From: Hyalangium versicolor
Lineage (GTDB): Bacteria; Myxococcota; Myxococcia; Myxococcales; Myxococcaceae
NCBI RefSeq assembly: GCF_020103695.1
Contig: NZ_JAHXBF010000023.1
Location: forward strand, 83,585-147,584
Length of the DNA: 64,000 nt
Direction: 5' to 3'
Position numbers and translations under genes: made by a program. Positions 12,152-20,094 of this stretch are shown here, one piece after another. The stretch's first letter is position 1, and each line of letters starts with the position of its first letter. Below the pieces are notes generated by a model, which did no database searches, was not told the DNA's origin, and saw only the letters and a list, made by a program, of their open reading frames with translations.

Positions 12152-12775
12152 ATGCTCAAGCTCTACCAGTTCCACCCGTCGGGAAACTGTTACAAGGTCC
12201 GGCTGCTGCTGCACCAGCTCGGCATTCCGTTCGAGACGCTCGAGACGGACATCATGGGCGGTGCCACCCGGACGTCGGAGTTCAAGGCGAAGAACCCCAT
12301 CGCCCGAGTCCCCACGCTGGAGCTGGAACCGGGAGTGTTCCTCGCCGAGTCCAACGCGATCCTCTGGTACTTCGGCGAGGGAACCCCGTTCATCCCCTCG
12401 GACAAGCTGGAGCGGGCGCGGATGCTCCAGTGGATGTTCTTCGAGCAGTACAGCCACGAGCCGTACATCGCGGTGGCTCGGGCGTGGATCGTCTTCTTCG
12501 GCATTCCGGCCGGCAAGGAGCGCGAGCTCGAGGAGCGCACCCAGAAGGGCTACGCCGCCCTGGACGTCATGGAGGGCGAGCTGACGAAGCGCCCGTTCTT
12601 CGCGGGCAACCAGTACAGCCTCGCCGACATCGCGCTGTACGCGTACACGCACGTGGCCGAGGAGGGCCGGTTCGATCTGAGCCGCTACCCGGCCATCCGC
12701 GCCTGGTTCGAGAGGGTCCAGTCCCAACCGAAGCACCTGCGCATCACGGACCTGGCGCCCGCCCAGGCCCGCTAG
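12152..12775 (+). CDS. Glutathione S-transferase family protein
   Basis: 207 residues with the two-domain GST layout. The thioredoxin-like N-domain (MLKLYQFHPSGNCYKVRLLL, then NPIARVPTLEL and the ESNAILWYF segment that binds the gamma-glutamyl moiety) is followed by an all-helical C-domain ending in SLADIALYAYTHVAEEG. The Ser/Asn near residue 10-12 could serve as the activating residue. It probably conjugates glutathione or acts in reduction of small electrophiles. It lies 33 bp after the antiporter regulator, and a small cupin-like gene follows after 17 bp, so the genes may be cotranscribed. Confidence 0.9.
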   Translation: MLKLYQFHPSGNCYKVRLLLHQLGIPFETLETDIMGGATRTSEFKAKNPIARVPTLELEPGVFLAESNAILWYFGEGTPFIPSDKLERARMLQWMFFEQYSHEPYIAVARAWIVFFGIPAGKERELEERTQKGYAALDVMEGELTKRPFFAGNQYSLADIALYAYTHVAEEGRFDLSRYPAIRAWFERVQSQPKHLRITDLAPAQAR

Positions 12776-12792
12776 CCACCCGGGAGGAAGCA

Positions 12793-13200
12793 ATGCCGTT
12801 CAGTGCAGACAAGGCAGCAGGGCGTGAAGGGAAGGTGATCGTCTACACGCCGGGTCCCATCCGGGACATCTCGCGGTTCGTCTCGCTGGGAGTCCCCGAG
12901 AACCTGGGGGGAAAGACCCTGGAGGGCAAGCCGGAGATCTTCGTGCAGGTGGACTTCAAATCGGGGGGAATGACGGCGGGGCTCTTCATGGCGACCCGGG
13001 GCAAGGTCGAGGTCACCTTCCCCTTCACCGAGCACGCCACCATCCTCGAGGGCGAAGTCATCCTCACGGATGAGAGCGGCCAGACGCACACCTACCGGCC
13101 CGGGGACAGCTACTTCATCCAGCGGGGCCAGGTCGTCCTCTGGGACGTGAAGGGCGAGCGCACCATCAAGTCCTTCTTCAACATCATCGAGGGCGCGTAG
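12793..13200 (+). CDS. Small cupin-like protein (DUF861/EutQ-type beta-barrel)
   Basis: 135 residues. The start ATG at 12793 follows GGAGGAAG at good spacing; a longer open frame upstream runs over the GST gene in another frame and is rejected. The core resembles a cupin: KVEVTFPFTEHATILEGEVILTDESG, then YRPGDSYFIQRGQVVLWDV. The usual metal ligands are only partly present (EHATILEGE), so binding of a metal is uncertain. DUF861 proteins of this size are often associated with small-molecule metabolism. No specific function is claimed. Confidence 0.8.
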   Translation: MPFSADKAAGREGKVIVYTPGPIRDISRFVSLGVPENLGGKTLEGKPEIFVQVDFKSGGMTAGLFMATRGKVEVTFPFTEHATILEGEVILTDESGQTHTYRPGDSYFIQRGQVVLWDVKGERTIKSFFNIIEGA

Positions 13201-13222
13201 CCCCCGACACAGGCTGGGCGCC

Positions 13223-15166
13223 TCAGGCGTCCACCGGCTCGGCGATTCCCGCCTTGATGGCCTCGTCGATGAGCACCTTGAGCTTCTTCTCGTTCTCGCG
13301 CGCGAGCTTCTCCTGCTGGTCGCCGAGCTTCTCCTGCTCATCGCCGAGCTTCTCCTGCTCATCGCCGAGCTTCTCCTGCTCCTTGCCGAGTGCTTCCATC
13401 TGGTCGCCGATGGCATCCATCTCCTTGTCCAGCGCGTCCCGGGTCTTGTCGAGCTCCTGCTCCTTCCGGTCCCGCTCCGGCCCGTCCGCCATCTGCGCGA
13501 GCTGAGAGGACTGGAGGCCCAGCTCTGCCTGCTTCACTCCCAACTGGGCCTGCTTCACGCCCAGGGCCGCCTGCTTCTGCCCGAACTCGGCCTGCCTCTT
13601 GCCCAGCTCGCCCTGCTTCTTCCCGAGATCCGACTGCTGCTGGCCCAGCTTCGTCTGCGGCTCGAAGGTGGCGCGCATCTGATCGAGGGTCTTGGCGTCG
13701 CGGATCAGATAGGCGTGGTCACCGCGCCGCACGAAGAGGACGTCCTTGCCACCGGTGCGCAACGCCTTGGCGCGGCGGATGTCCGTGGAAGTACCGGACA
13801 TCATCACGTGGTCGCCGGACACCAGGACGAAGCCGTCCACGTCATCGTCATCGTCATCATCGTCCGACATGGCCAGCATCGGGGCCGAGGGCGGCACGGG
13901 AGCGATGGGAGCGATGGGAGCCACCACGGGCACCGGAGGGGCGGGCGGTGCGGGGGGCGGAGCCTTCAGAGCCGCCACGGCCAGGGCAGCCTTGGATGAG
14001 GCAAGCGGCGCAACCACGGGCGTCGCGAGCGCCGCGGGCGCGGGCGTCGCAGCGGCCTTCGGAGCGGGAGCGGGCGCGGCTACGGGAGCCGCCACTGCGG
14101 GAGCTGGAGCCGCAGGGGGCACGGGCGGCTCGCGAGCCACCACCTGGAACGGCACCAGCACCGCGAGTCCGAGGACAAGCAGGGCCGCTCGCAGCGGGGC
14201 CCGGCCTCGGGGAGTCGAGACATCAACATGCTCCAACATGGTCAACCTCCTATGCAGCGCGTGAACGTGAGCGGAAGCGCCGAGCGCCGCGGCGGTTCCA
14301 TGGGAACGGGTGACACCGAAGGCGAGCAGGAGCTGCCCGTAGTCCCCGGGCTCTGCTCCAGTGAGGCGGAGGGCCTCGGCGTCACAGGCCTCCTCGCGAG
14401 CCAGCGCGTACTCTCGAGCGGCCTTGCGCACGAGCGGGTGGAAGAAGAGGAGCGTCTCCGCGACGGCCGGCACCCAGCCGAGCCACAAGTCCCGGCGCTG
14501 GAAGTGGGCCAGCTCATGCGCCAGCGCCATTTGCAGCGCATCCACCTCCAGGCGCTGAAGCGCGCGCGCGGGCAGCACCACCACGGGCGACAACAGCCCC
14601 GTCGCCAGAGGGCTCGCCACCTCCGGAGACACGAGCACCTGGGGCACTCGACGCAGCCCGGCTTCGAGGGCCAGGGCCCGGACGGTCTCCTCGACCTCGG
14701 GCTCCTCCAGCGGCAGCGCGCGGCGGCGCATGCGGCGCACCGAGGCCCAAGCCCTGAGGTGTCCTCGCAGCTGCCAGGCGATCCCCATGCCCCACACCGC
14801 GAGCAGGACCGCGATGCCCAGTTCCCGCCAGGGCATGACGGGCTCCGGAGCCACTGCGGCGCGCGGGGTCCCCAGCGTCACCACCGTCACGGGAGCCTCA
14901 GCCGGAAGCGCGGCCACCTGAGCATGAACCGGAGCCGGCGCGGGCAGCAGCGGGAGCGGCACCGGGCTGAGCAGGCCCAGGGAGAGCACGAACTTCAAGG
15001 TGACGAGCCACCACAGCCCCGCGCGCAACGCGGAGGGCATGCGAGGCACGGCGCGAGTCAGCGCCCACACGAGGACGCCCCAGAGCGCGCCCTGCCACGA
15101 GGCCTGCCACAACGCCTCGATCACCGAGAGTCCCCAGCGGAGATCCATCAGCCCTTGCGTGCCCAT
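13223..15166 (-). CDS. BlaR1/MecR1-like M56 metallopeptidase with C-terminal acidic tract and coiled coil
   Basis: 647 residues. Membrane segments at about 12-38, 48-72, 113-132 and after the catalytic region surround the zinc-protease motif LAHELAHFQRRD (H217-E218-H221) with the downstream ligand region REEACDAEAL. After a Pro/Ala-rich linker (about 350-420) comes an eight-residue Asp run and a small domain (VSGDHVMMSGT, DVLFVRRGDHAYLIRD). A C-terminal coiled coil follows, built of LGxKQxx and KLGDEQE heptads. There is no penicillin-binding sensor domain, so the input is not a beta-lactam by the classical route. It lies 4 bp behind the BlaI-like repressor gene and would inactivate that repressor. 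Confidence 0.9.
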   Translation of the reverse strand: MGTQGLMDLRWGLSVIEALWQASWQGALWGVLVWALTRAVPRMPSALRAGLWWLVTLKFVLSLGLLSPVPLPLLPAPAPVHAQVAALPAEAPVTVVTLGTPRAAVAPEPVMPWRELGIAVLLAVWGMGIAWQLRGHLRAWASVRRMRRRALPLEEPEVEETVRALALEAGLRRVPQVLVSPEVASPLATGLLSPVVVLPARALQRLEVDALQMALAHELAHFQRRDLWLGWVPAVAETLLFFHPLVRKAAREYALAREEACDAEALRLTGAEPGDYGQLLLAFGVTRSHGTAAALGASAHVHALHRRLTMLEHVDVSTPRGRAPLRAALLVLGLAVLVPFQVVAREPPVPPAAPAPAVAAPVAAPAPAPKAAATPAPAALATPVVAPLASSKAALAVAALKAPPPAPPAPPVPVVAPIAPIAPVPPSAPMLAMSDDDDDDDDVDGFVLVSGDHVMMSGTSTDIRRAKALRTGGKDVLFVRRGDHAYLIRDAKTLDQMRATFEPQTKLGQQQSDLGKKQGELGKRQAEFGQKQAALGVKQAQLGVKQAELGLQSSQLAQMADGPERDRKEQELDKTRDALDKEMDAIGDQMEALGKEQEKLGDEQEKLGDEQEKLGDQQEKLARENEKKLKVLIDEAIKAGIAEPVDA

Positions 15167-15170
15167 GCGC

Positions 15171-15554
15171 TCACTCCTTCCGCTGCTTCCGGGACTGCAG
15201 CCGCGCCACGACGTCCTGGAGCTGTTGCAGCTCCTCCTCTGAGACGTCCTCGGCCTCGGACAGGTAGGTGACGAACGGAGACAGAGAGCCGGCGAGCGAC
15301 CGCTGGACGAAGTCGCCCACCACGTCGCGCAGCAGCTCCGACGCCGGAACGGGAGAGCTGTATTGAAAGACGCCCTCCACCTTCTTCCGGTCGAGGTGGC
15401 CCTTCTTCCGCAGCCGCTCCATCACCGTGAGGATGGTGGAGCGCGCCAGCCCGTGCGCCTCACCGTATCGCTCGGCCACCTCGCCCACGGTGACGGGGCC
15501 GTGTTCGGCCACGAACCGAAGCACCACCAGCTCTTGATCTCCCACCGTCTTCAT
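15171..15554 (-). CDS. BlaI/MecI/CopY family winged-helix repressor
   Basis: 127 residues, typical of the family. The winged helix covers about residues 1-75 (MKTVGDQELVVLRFVAEHGPVTVGEVAE, LARSTILTVMERLRKKGHL), followed by a helical dimerisation tail. Such repressors bind TACA/TGTA dyads and are cleaved when the partner M56 protease is activated. Here the partner lies directly downstream (4 bp gap), and two matching dyads sit 16-66 bp upstream of the start codon, so the operon is probably autoregulated. No beta-lactamase gene is present nearby. Confidence 0.93.
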   Translation of the reverse strand: MKTVGDQELVVLRFVAEHGPVTVGEVAERYGEAHGLARSTILTVMERLRKKGHLDRKKVEGVFQYSSPVPASELLRDVVGDFVQRSLAGSLSPFVTYLSEAEDVSEEELQQLQDVVARLQSRKQRKE

Positions 15555-15569
15555 CGCGTCCCTTCCGAC

Positions 15570-15620
15570 TGACTACAACTGTAAGCATGAGGAAGGTACG
15601 CCTGACTACAGCTGTAGTCA
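15570..15620. promoter_or_regulatory. Pair of BlaI-type operator palindromes
   Basis: Positions 15603-15620 read TGACTACAGCTGTAGTCA, a perfect 18-bp palindrome containing the TACA...TGTA core of BlaI-family operators. Positions 15570-15587 read TGACTACAACTGTAAGCA, the same site with three differences. The two are 33 bp apart, about three helical turns, so dimers would bind on the same face of the DNA. They lie directly upstream of the BlaI-like gene on the minus strand. Confidence 0.85.
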
Positions 15621-15687
15621 AGCCGATCGCGCGTTTCTTCCGCGGGACACGGCTTGAACTCGAGACATCAGAGGGGAGGTCCGCGGC

Positions 15688-17046
15688 TCAGCGAGAGAAG
15701 TCCACGCCTGCGCCCGCGCCCGCGGTGTAGCCGTGAACCAGCGAGCCATCGGCCTGGGGGAAGTGGACGGTGCCGCCCGCGCCCCAGACGTAGAGCCAGT
15801 CGAGGATGCGCTGGCGGAGCTCCGCGTGCGCGGAATAGCGCGGCTGGGCGCCAATGCCCACGACGATGACACGCGCGGTGGCCAGCGTCTTGCCGCCGGG
15901 GAAGCGAAGCCCGAGGGTGAAGTCGGTGTCGGTGCGGCCGATGGTGAAGTGCTCCACGGCAGCGGTGGCCGAGGCGTTCATCTCATCGTCCGCGCCACTG
16001 CCCACGCTCAGCTTGAGCTCCGCGTAGCCGGCCAGGTTCTGGTCCATGCGCTCCTCGGCGAGCGGCGGCTCATGCAGGCCGGTGGCGGAGTAGCGGGCCA
16101 GCTCGTACGAGGGGCCGAAGAGACCGAAGCGGAAGTTGCCTCCTTCATAGCGGCCCTCGACCCGGCCGCTGATGTCCACGCGGCCCGTGTTGCCCCGGAT
16201 GGAGAAGCCGCCGAAGCCGCCGATGTTGGGCGAGCCCGCATCCACCCGGGTGCCGGCGCCGCCGATGGCGAAGAACTGGAGGTGCTCGCCCTTGTAGAGC
16301 GCCGCATCTCCGCCCGCGAGCACGGCGGTGATGGCCTCGGTGCGCTCCTCGCCCACGCGCCCGAAGTCGTGCGCCACGGCGGCGATGGCATGGTAGCGGT
16401 CGTAGTGCTTGTCCTGGTCCGAGGCGAGCCGGCCAATGTCCAGCCGCACCTCGCCCGCGAAGAGCCGCGTGGCAAGCACGTCGCTGGCCATCGCCTGGAC
16501 GCGGGTGGGGCCGACGTTGACGGTGAGGATGGCGCCCGCCGGGTGGTAGTTGGCCGAGAGCTGGTTGTCGTAGCGGTCCACCAGGTGGCCCTCGCCCAGC
16601 GTGAAGGCCTGGAGGGGACCGGCGCGCAGGTTGGCCACGTTGTCATCCCGGCCGATGCGCAGGTCGCGGAGGAGCTGCCCCAAGTCGCTCGGCGTGTCCC
16701 AGTCCTCGTGCCGCAGGTATCCGCCATAGTCGTCCGCGGTCTGTTTCGGCTCGGCGTCGATGAGCCGGAAGCGCAGCGGCGCCCCCAGCTCGATGCCGAA
16801 GCTCTCGCCGTGGTCGAGCCGCGCGAACGGGAAGGCCTGCGCGAAGATGTCCTGTCCTCCTCCTGGAGTCCCCGACGGCAGACTCAGCGGCCCCATCTCG
16901 AACCCCAGCTTGAAGGTGGTCTTCGATTCCTGCGCCACCGCGGGAGCCTCCTGAGAGGAGGTGACATCCTCCACGGTGGAATAACCTCCGGATGAAGAGG
17001 CCTGTTGGAGCACGGAGAGCAGGACGAGGAAGGAGGCGGCATTCAT
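15688..17046 (-). CDS. Exported protein of unknown function, probably outer-membrane beta-barrel
   Basis: 452 residues. It begins with a signal-like segment (MNAASFLVLLSVLQQASSSG). The mature part is rich in alternating hydrophobic strands with Gly and aromatic residues, for example FRLIDAEPKQ, GGFGGFSIRGNTGRVDISGRVEGRYEGGNF and YAELKLSVGSG, and it ends in GYTAGAGAGVDFSR. This is the composition of a large beta-barrel or beta-rich outer-membrane protein. I recognise no family. It stands alone between the BlaI operon and a phospholipase D gene on the same strand. A role in the envelope is inferred only from composition. Confidence 0.75.
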   Translation of the reverse strand: MNAASFLVLLSVLQQASSSGGYSTVEDVTSSQEAPAVAQESKTTFKLGFEMGPLSLPSGTPGGGQDIFAQAFPFARLDHGESFGIELGAPLRFRLIDAEPKQTADDYGGYLRHEDWDTPSDLGQLLRDLRIGRDDNVANLRAGPLQAFTLGEGHLVDRYDNQLSANYHPAGAILTVNVGPTRVQAMASDVLATRLFAGEVRLDIGRLASDQDKHYDRYHAIAAVAHDFGRVGEERTEAITAVLAGGDAALYKGEHLQFFAIGGAGTRVDAGSPNIGGFGGFSIRGNTGRVDISGRVEGRYEGGNFRFGLFGPSYELARYSATGLHEPPLAEERMDQNLAGYAELKLSVGSGADDEMNASATAAVEHFTIGRTDTDFTLGLRFPGGKTLATARVIVVGIGAQPRYSAHAELRQRILDWLYVWGAGGTVHFPQADGSLVHGYTAGAGAGVDFSR

Positions 17047-17176
17047 GCCGAGCCACTCTACCTATCCCTCGCGATCCGGGAAGGAACGGACGCGTGAAAC
17101 ACGTGTGGGTGATGCTCACCCAACGAGCGAGCAAGCAGGCGTCGCCCGCTCTCCTACCCCTACCTCGAAACCGGGC

Positions 17177-18763
17177 TCATGGCTCGGGCGGAGGTGCCTC
17201 CACCGGCAAGCTCGCGGGGTGGGGACGCTCGGGGAGACCCAACCACCGGGTGACGAGCCGGAAGCCAGTGGCCAGCAGTCCCTGCTCCTGGCGAAGCGAC
17301 TCGAAGAGGCTCTCGTCGAGCACCGAGTCCTCGGGATCGATGATGAGCTCATCGGGCTCGAGCGGCTTGAGCAGCGGGCTCTGATCGAACAGCGTCTCCA
17401 TGGGGTGGTGGCGCAGGCGGTGCTTGCCGCTCGCGGCCATCTCATCCAGGAAGGGCACGAGCCGCTGGGCGCGCACCAACTCGCGCACCACGGTGGAGCC
17501 CTGCAGCCCGAGGTGCTCCGCGAGCAGGCTCACCCGGAGCCGGCGGATGGAGCCGCGCAGTGCCTCACCCTCGGGTCCGTCCGCAGCCTCCCACGCGAGG
17601 TTCAGCTCCGAGTCCAGCCCAAAGCTCCGATTGGTGGTGTTCGCCGAGCCCAATGTGAGGAAGCGGTCGTCCACCACCATCATCTTCGAGTGGATATAGG
17701 TGTAACGCTCCTGCCCGTCATCGCCCCGTGACGCGGCGCAGTACACGCCGAGCGAGTGGCCCGTCTCGCGAGCGATGCGCTGCAAGACGCGCAGCAGCCT
17801 CACCTGGGCCACGCCCATGGCCAGCTGTTCGCGCAGCGCCTCGGGTTGGCGCGGCAGCATGAAGACGATCTGAAGCCGGCCGCGTTCCTTCTCGCGCATG
17901 CGGCGTACCAGCGCCTGGAAGATGGCCCGCGAGGAGAAGTACTGGTTCTCCACATAGATGAGGCGCTCGGCGGACGCGATGGCATCCAGGTAGAGCGCGC
18001 GGATCTCCTGGACCGAGTCCTGGAGGGGCACCAGCGTCTTGCCGAAGGTGCGGCTCACCGCCACCGGCCCTGGGGGCAGCGGTATCGTGGCCTCCACCTC
18101 GACGTCATCGCGAGACACCGGCGCCGGCAACTTCAACAGCCCGCCTCCGGAGTTGAACCAGCGCGCCTCGAAGATTTCCACCAACCTGTCCACCACCGGA
18201 CCCGCCACCGCGGCGTGCACATCGTGGTAGGGCCCGTGCGGATCCCTGCCCGTGTCGCAGCGCATGGTCGAGCGCGCCGGATGGCTCCGGTCGTCCCAGC
18301 GGCAGTCGCAGATGTCCATGCCACCGGTGAAGGCCAGCTTCCCGTCGATGATCACCAGCTTCTGGTGGTGCGCGCCGGACAAGGGCGCCGTCCCATCGAA
18401 GCGGAAGAAGATCCGATCGCTGTGCCAATTGAAGAGCACCTGCTGCATCCACTCACGCTCGAGCGCGAGGAGCAGGCTGTAGTCCCACGCGAGGATGTAG
18501 ACTTGAAGTTCCGGATTCTCGTCGCACAGCTGTCGCAGCAGCGGGAGCATCCGCACTTCGCCCCGCGCCTCGCGCGCGTCCTCGCCGCGCAGCAGCGCCA
18601 CGTCACTGTCGAATTGCCACCCGATGATGGCGATGTACTGCCTGGCCTTGCGGGCGGCCCGGTAGAACGCCCGGTAGTAGTCCCGAGCGTCCACGAGCAC
18701 ACCGGCTTGATCAGCCTCAGCCTGCAGCCAGCAGTTGGATCCGGGAACGAGGATGGGTCTCAC
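17177..18763 (-). CDS. Phospholipase D superfamily protein with two HKD motifs
   Basis: 528 residues with two complete HxKx4D motifs: HHQKLVIID (H133/K135/D140) followed by GGMD, and IHSKMMVVDD (H358/K360/D365) followed by GSAN. This is the layout of bacterial phospholipase D and cardiolipin synthase-like enzymes, which transfer phosphatidyl groups. The spacing between motifs (about 225 residues) is usual. No N-terminal membrane segments are visible, unlike classical ClsA, so a cytosolic or peripheral phospholipase/transphosphatidylase is more likely. The C-terminal ~60 residues are helical and acidic. Confidence 0.92.
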   Translation of the reverse strand: MRPILVPGSNCWLQAEADQAGVLVDARDYYRAFYRAARKARQYIAIIGWQFDSDVALLRGEDAREARGEVRMLPLLRQLCDENPELQVYILAWDYSLLLALEREWMQQVLFNWHSDRIFFRFDGTAPLSGAHHQKLVIIDGKLAFTGGMDICDCRWDDRSHPARSTMRCDTGRDPHGPYHDVHAAVAGPVVDRLVEIFEARWFNSGGGLLKLPAPVSRDDVEVEATIPLPPGPVAVSRTFGKTLVPLQDSVQEIRALYLDAIASAERLIYVENQYFSSRAIFQALVRRMREKERGRLQIVFMLPRQPEALREQLAMGVAQVRLLRVLQRIARETGHSLGVYCAASRGDDGQERYTYIHSKMMVVDDRFLTLGSANTTNRSFGLDSELNLAWEAADGPEGEALRGSIRRLRVSLLAEHLGLQGSTVVRELVRAQRLVPFLDEMAASGKHRLRHHPMETLFDQSPLLKPLEPDELIIDPEDSVLDESLFESLRQEQGLLATGFRLVTRWLGLPERPHPASLPVEAPPPEP

Positions 18764-18818
18764 GATGTGACTCCCGGTTGTCTGCCCCCCACAGGCATCA
18801 GCTCCTCTGGAGAGCGAC

Positions 18819-19046
18819 TCAACCGACGACGACGATGTGCTTGCCCGTGGCCAGCGTCATGGCCGGCGAGGACACCACGCGTGCCACCTTCTTCACCTCA
18901 CCACCCACCGTGTCGAAGGCCGCCGCGATCAGATCGCCCAACGTCACCTGCACCTTCTGGATGGGCTTCACCACCTTCGACGTCGCCCGCGCCACCTTCG
19001 TCTGCTTCGCCTTCTTCACCTGATCACGCCGCTGAGCCTTCGCCAT
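18819..19046 (-). CDS. Small basic protein of unknown function
   Basis: 75 residues. The first ~30 residues are strongly basic (KAQRRDQVKKAKQTKVARATSKVVK) and the rest is amphipathic, with a Gly-rich segment and a hydrophobic C-terminus (ATGKHIVVVG). The codon usage matches the neighbours, which supports a real gene. It follows 55 bp upstream of the phospholipase gene on the same strand. The basic N-terminus could bind nucleic acid or membrane, but no family is recognised. Confidence 0.6.
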   Translation of the reverse strand: MAKAQRRDQVKKAKQTKVARATSKVVKPIQKVQVTLGDLIAAAFDTVGGEVKKVARVVSSPAMTLATGKHIVVVG

Positions 19047-19417
19047 GGTCTCGTCTCCCTGAGGTGCTGGTTGTCCGTGCCGTGCTCGACCACCCGACCC
19101 GCCGCCGCCCTGCGCAGACTCCTAGGAGCAACCGGCATGCCGCGCGCCAACCCCTTGTTTTTCCAAGGCTCTCCACCTGCCACCGGATCAGATTCCCCCC
19201 AACAGGGCCTGTTATTTTTTCAGAAGGGGGCGAGCGGCCGGAACGAATGACTGGGTCACCTCACCCTCGGGAATGAAGGAAGGTCCACCTCTCTGCACTC
19301 TGTTACAAAGACATGTGTCGCTGCGGCGCGGCACCTGCCTCACGGTAGAACTCCTTACATCGCGGACTATTTGCTTTTGACGGCTTTAGCCGTTTCAATG
19401 GACGCAGGGGGACAAGG
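19047..19417. other. 371-bp intergenic region, AT-richer than its surroundings
   Basis: This gap separates the minus-strand small basic protein from the plus-strand V4R-like gene, so it must hold divergent promoters, though none is clear. It contains three small hairpins: CCTTG/CAAGG (19153-19168), AACAG/CTGTT followed by a run of T (19201-19220), and ACGGC-TTTA-GCCGT (19380-19393) just before the downstream gene. No convincing ORF, tRNA or transposon remnant is seen. Confidence 0.5.
19201..19220 (+). terminator. Weak intrinsic terminator-like hairpin with T-run
   Basis: AACAG-GGC-CTGTT followed by ATTTTTT. The stem is short, but a six-T run is rare in this GC-rich DNA. No plus-strand protein gene precedes it, so if real it would end a small RNA or antisense transcript. 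Confidence 0.3.
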
Positions 19418-20002
19418 GTGCACGAACAGATGGACCCAAAGACGCGCCCAGTCGGGGTCGAGTCCACGATGACCAATCCGTTTCCGAACGCTGAAGTGGT
19501 GGGCCAGGCGATTCTCTCCATCGTGGGCGGGATGGAGGTGGTGCAGTCCCGGGCTTTGCGGATCCTCGCGGAGAACGGCATCACTCCCCTCAAGGCGGAT
19601 TCCTGGTACCCGCTGACGAACCTCCTCAATGCATTCCGGCTCATCTTCGAGAAGATCGGCCCGAGCACCGTGAGGGCGATCGGCCGGAAGATCCCCGAGA
19701 ACGCTCACTTCCCCCCGGACGTGGATAATCTCGAAAAGGGGCTGCGTTCCATCGACGTGGCCTACCACATGAATCACCGGGGGACGGATCCCATCGGCGG
19801 ATACCACTACGAGCAGAGTGACCGTCGCAGCGCCAAGATGGTGTGCGACAACCCGTACCCGTGCGACCTGGACCTCGGGCTGGTGGAGGCCATCTGCGAC
19901 CGGTACCGCCCGAAGGACTCATTGTGGGTGCGTATCGAGCACGATCCCCGGAGTTGCCGCCGCCGAGGTGATGCCTCGTGCACATATCTCATCACTTGGT
20001 AG
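19418..20002 (+). CDS. V4R-like small-molecule sensor-domain protein
   Basis: 194 residues from GTG at 19418, preceded by AGGGGGA; ATG codons at 19430 and 19469 are alternative starts. The C-terminal half resembles the V4R/heme-NO-binding-like fold: GGYHYEQ, RSAKMVCDNPYPCDLDLGLVEA, then HDPRSCRRRGDASCTYLITW with its two conserved cysteines. V4R domains bind hydrocarbons or other small ligands in sensors and enzymes. There is no output domain, so the protein may bind a ligand and act on a partner. It lies 92 bp before the HDO-like gene on the same strand. The assignment rests on motif memory and is moderate. Confidence 0.65.
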   Translation: MHEQMDPKTRPVGVESTMTNPFPNAEVVGQAILSIVGGMEVVQSRALRILAENGITPLKADSWYPLTNLLNAFRLIFEKIGPSTVRAIGRKIPENAHFPPDVDNLEKGLRSIDVAYHMNHRGTDPIGGYHYEQSDRRSAKMVCDNPYPCDLDLGLVEAICDRYRPKDSLWVRIEHDPRSCRRRGDASCTYLITW

Positions 20003-20094
20003 GCTGTATTCATCCGCTTTGGCTTGTTTGCCTCCTCGGGTGTCTCGAAGAGCGTTACATCTGACGAAGCGCCGCGAAAAATGGGGAGGATGAT

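Noticed and set aside
10712..12793. A 693-residue open frame on the minus strand opposite the antiporter and its regulator
   Set aside because: It is rich in Arg, His, Leu and Ala and has no domain; it mirrors the third-position GC bias of the real plus-strand genes.
13841..13870. Repeated CATCGT triplets as a possible microsatellite of interest
   Set aside because: They encode the Asp run of the M56 protein and need no separate explanation.
13223..15554. Beta-lactam resistance regulator BlaR1/BlaI in the strict sense
   Set aside because: The M56 protein has no penicillin-binding domain and no beta-lactamase lies near, so only the protease-repressor principle is retained.
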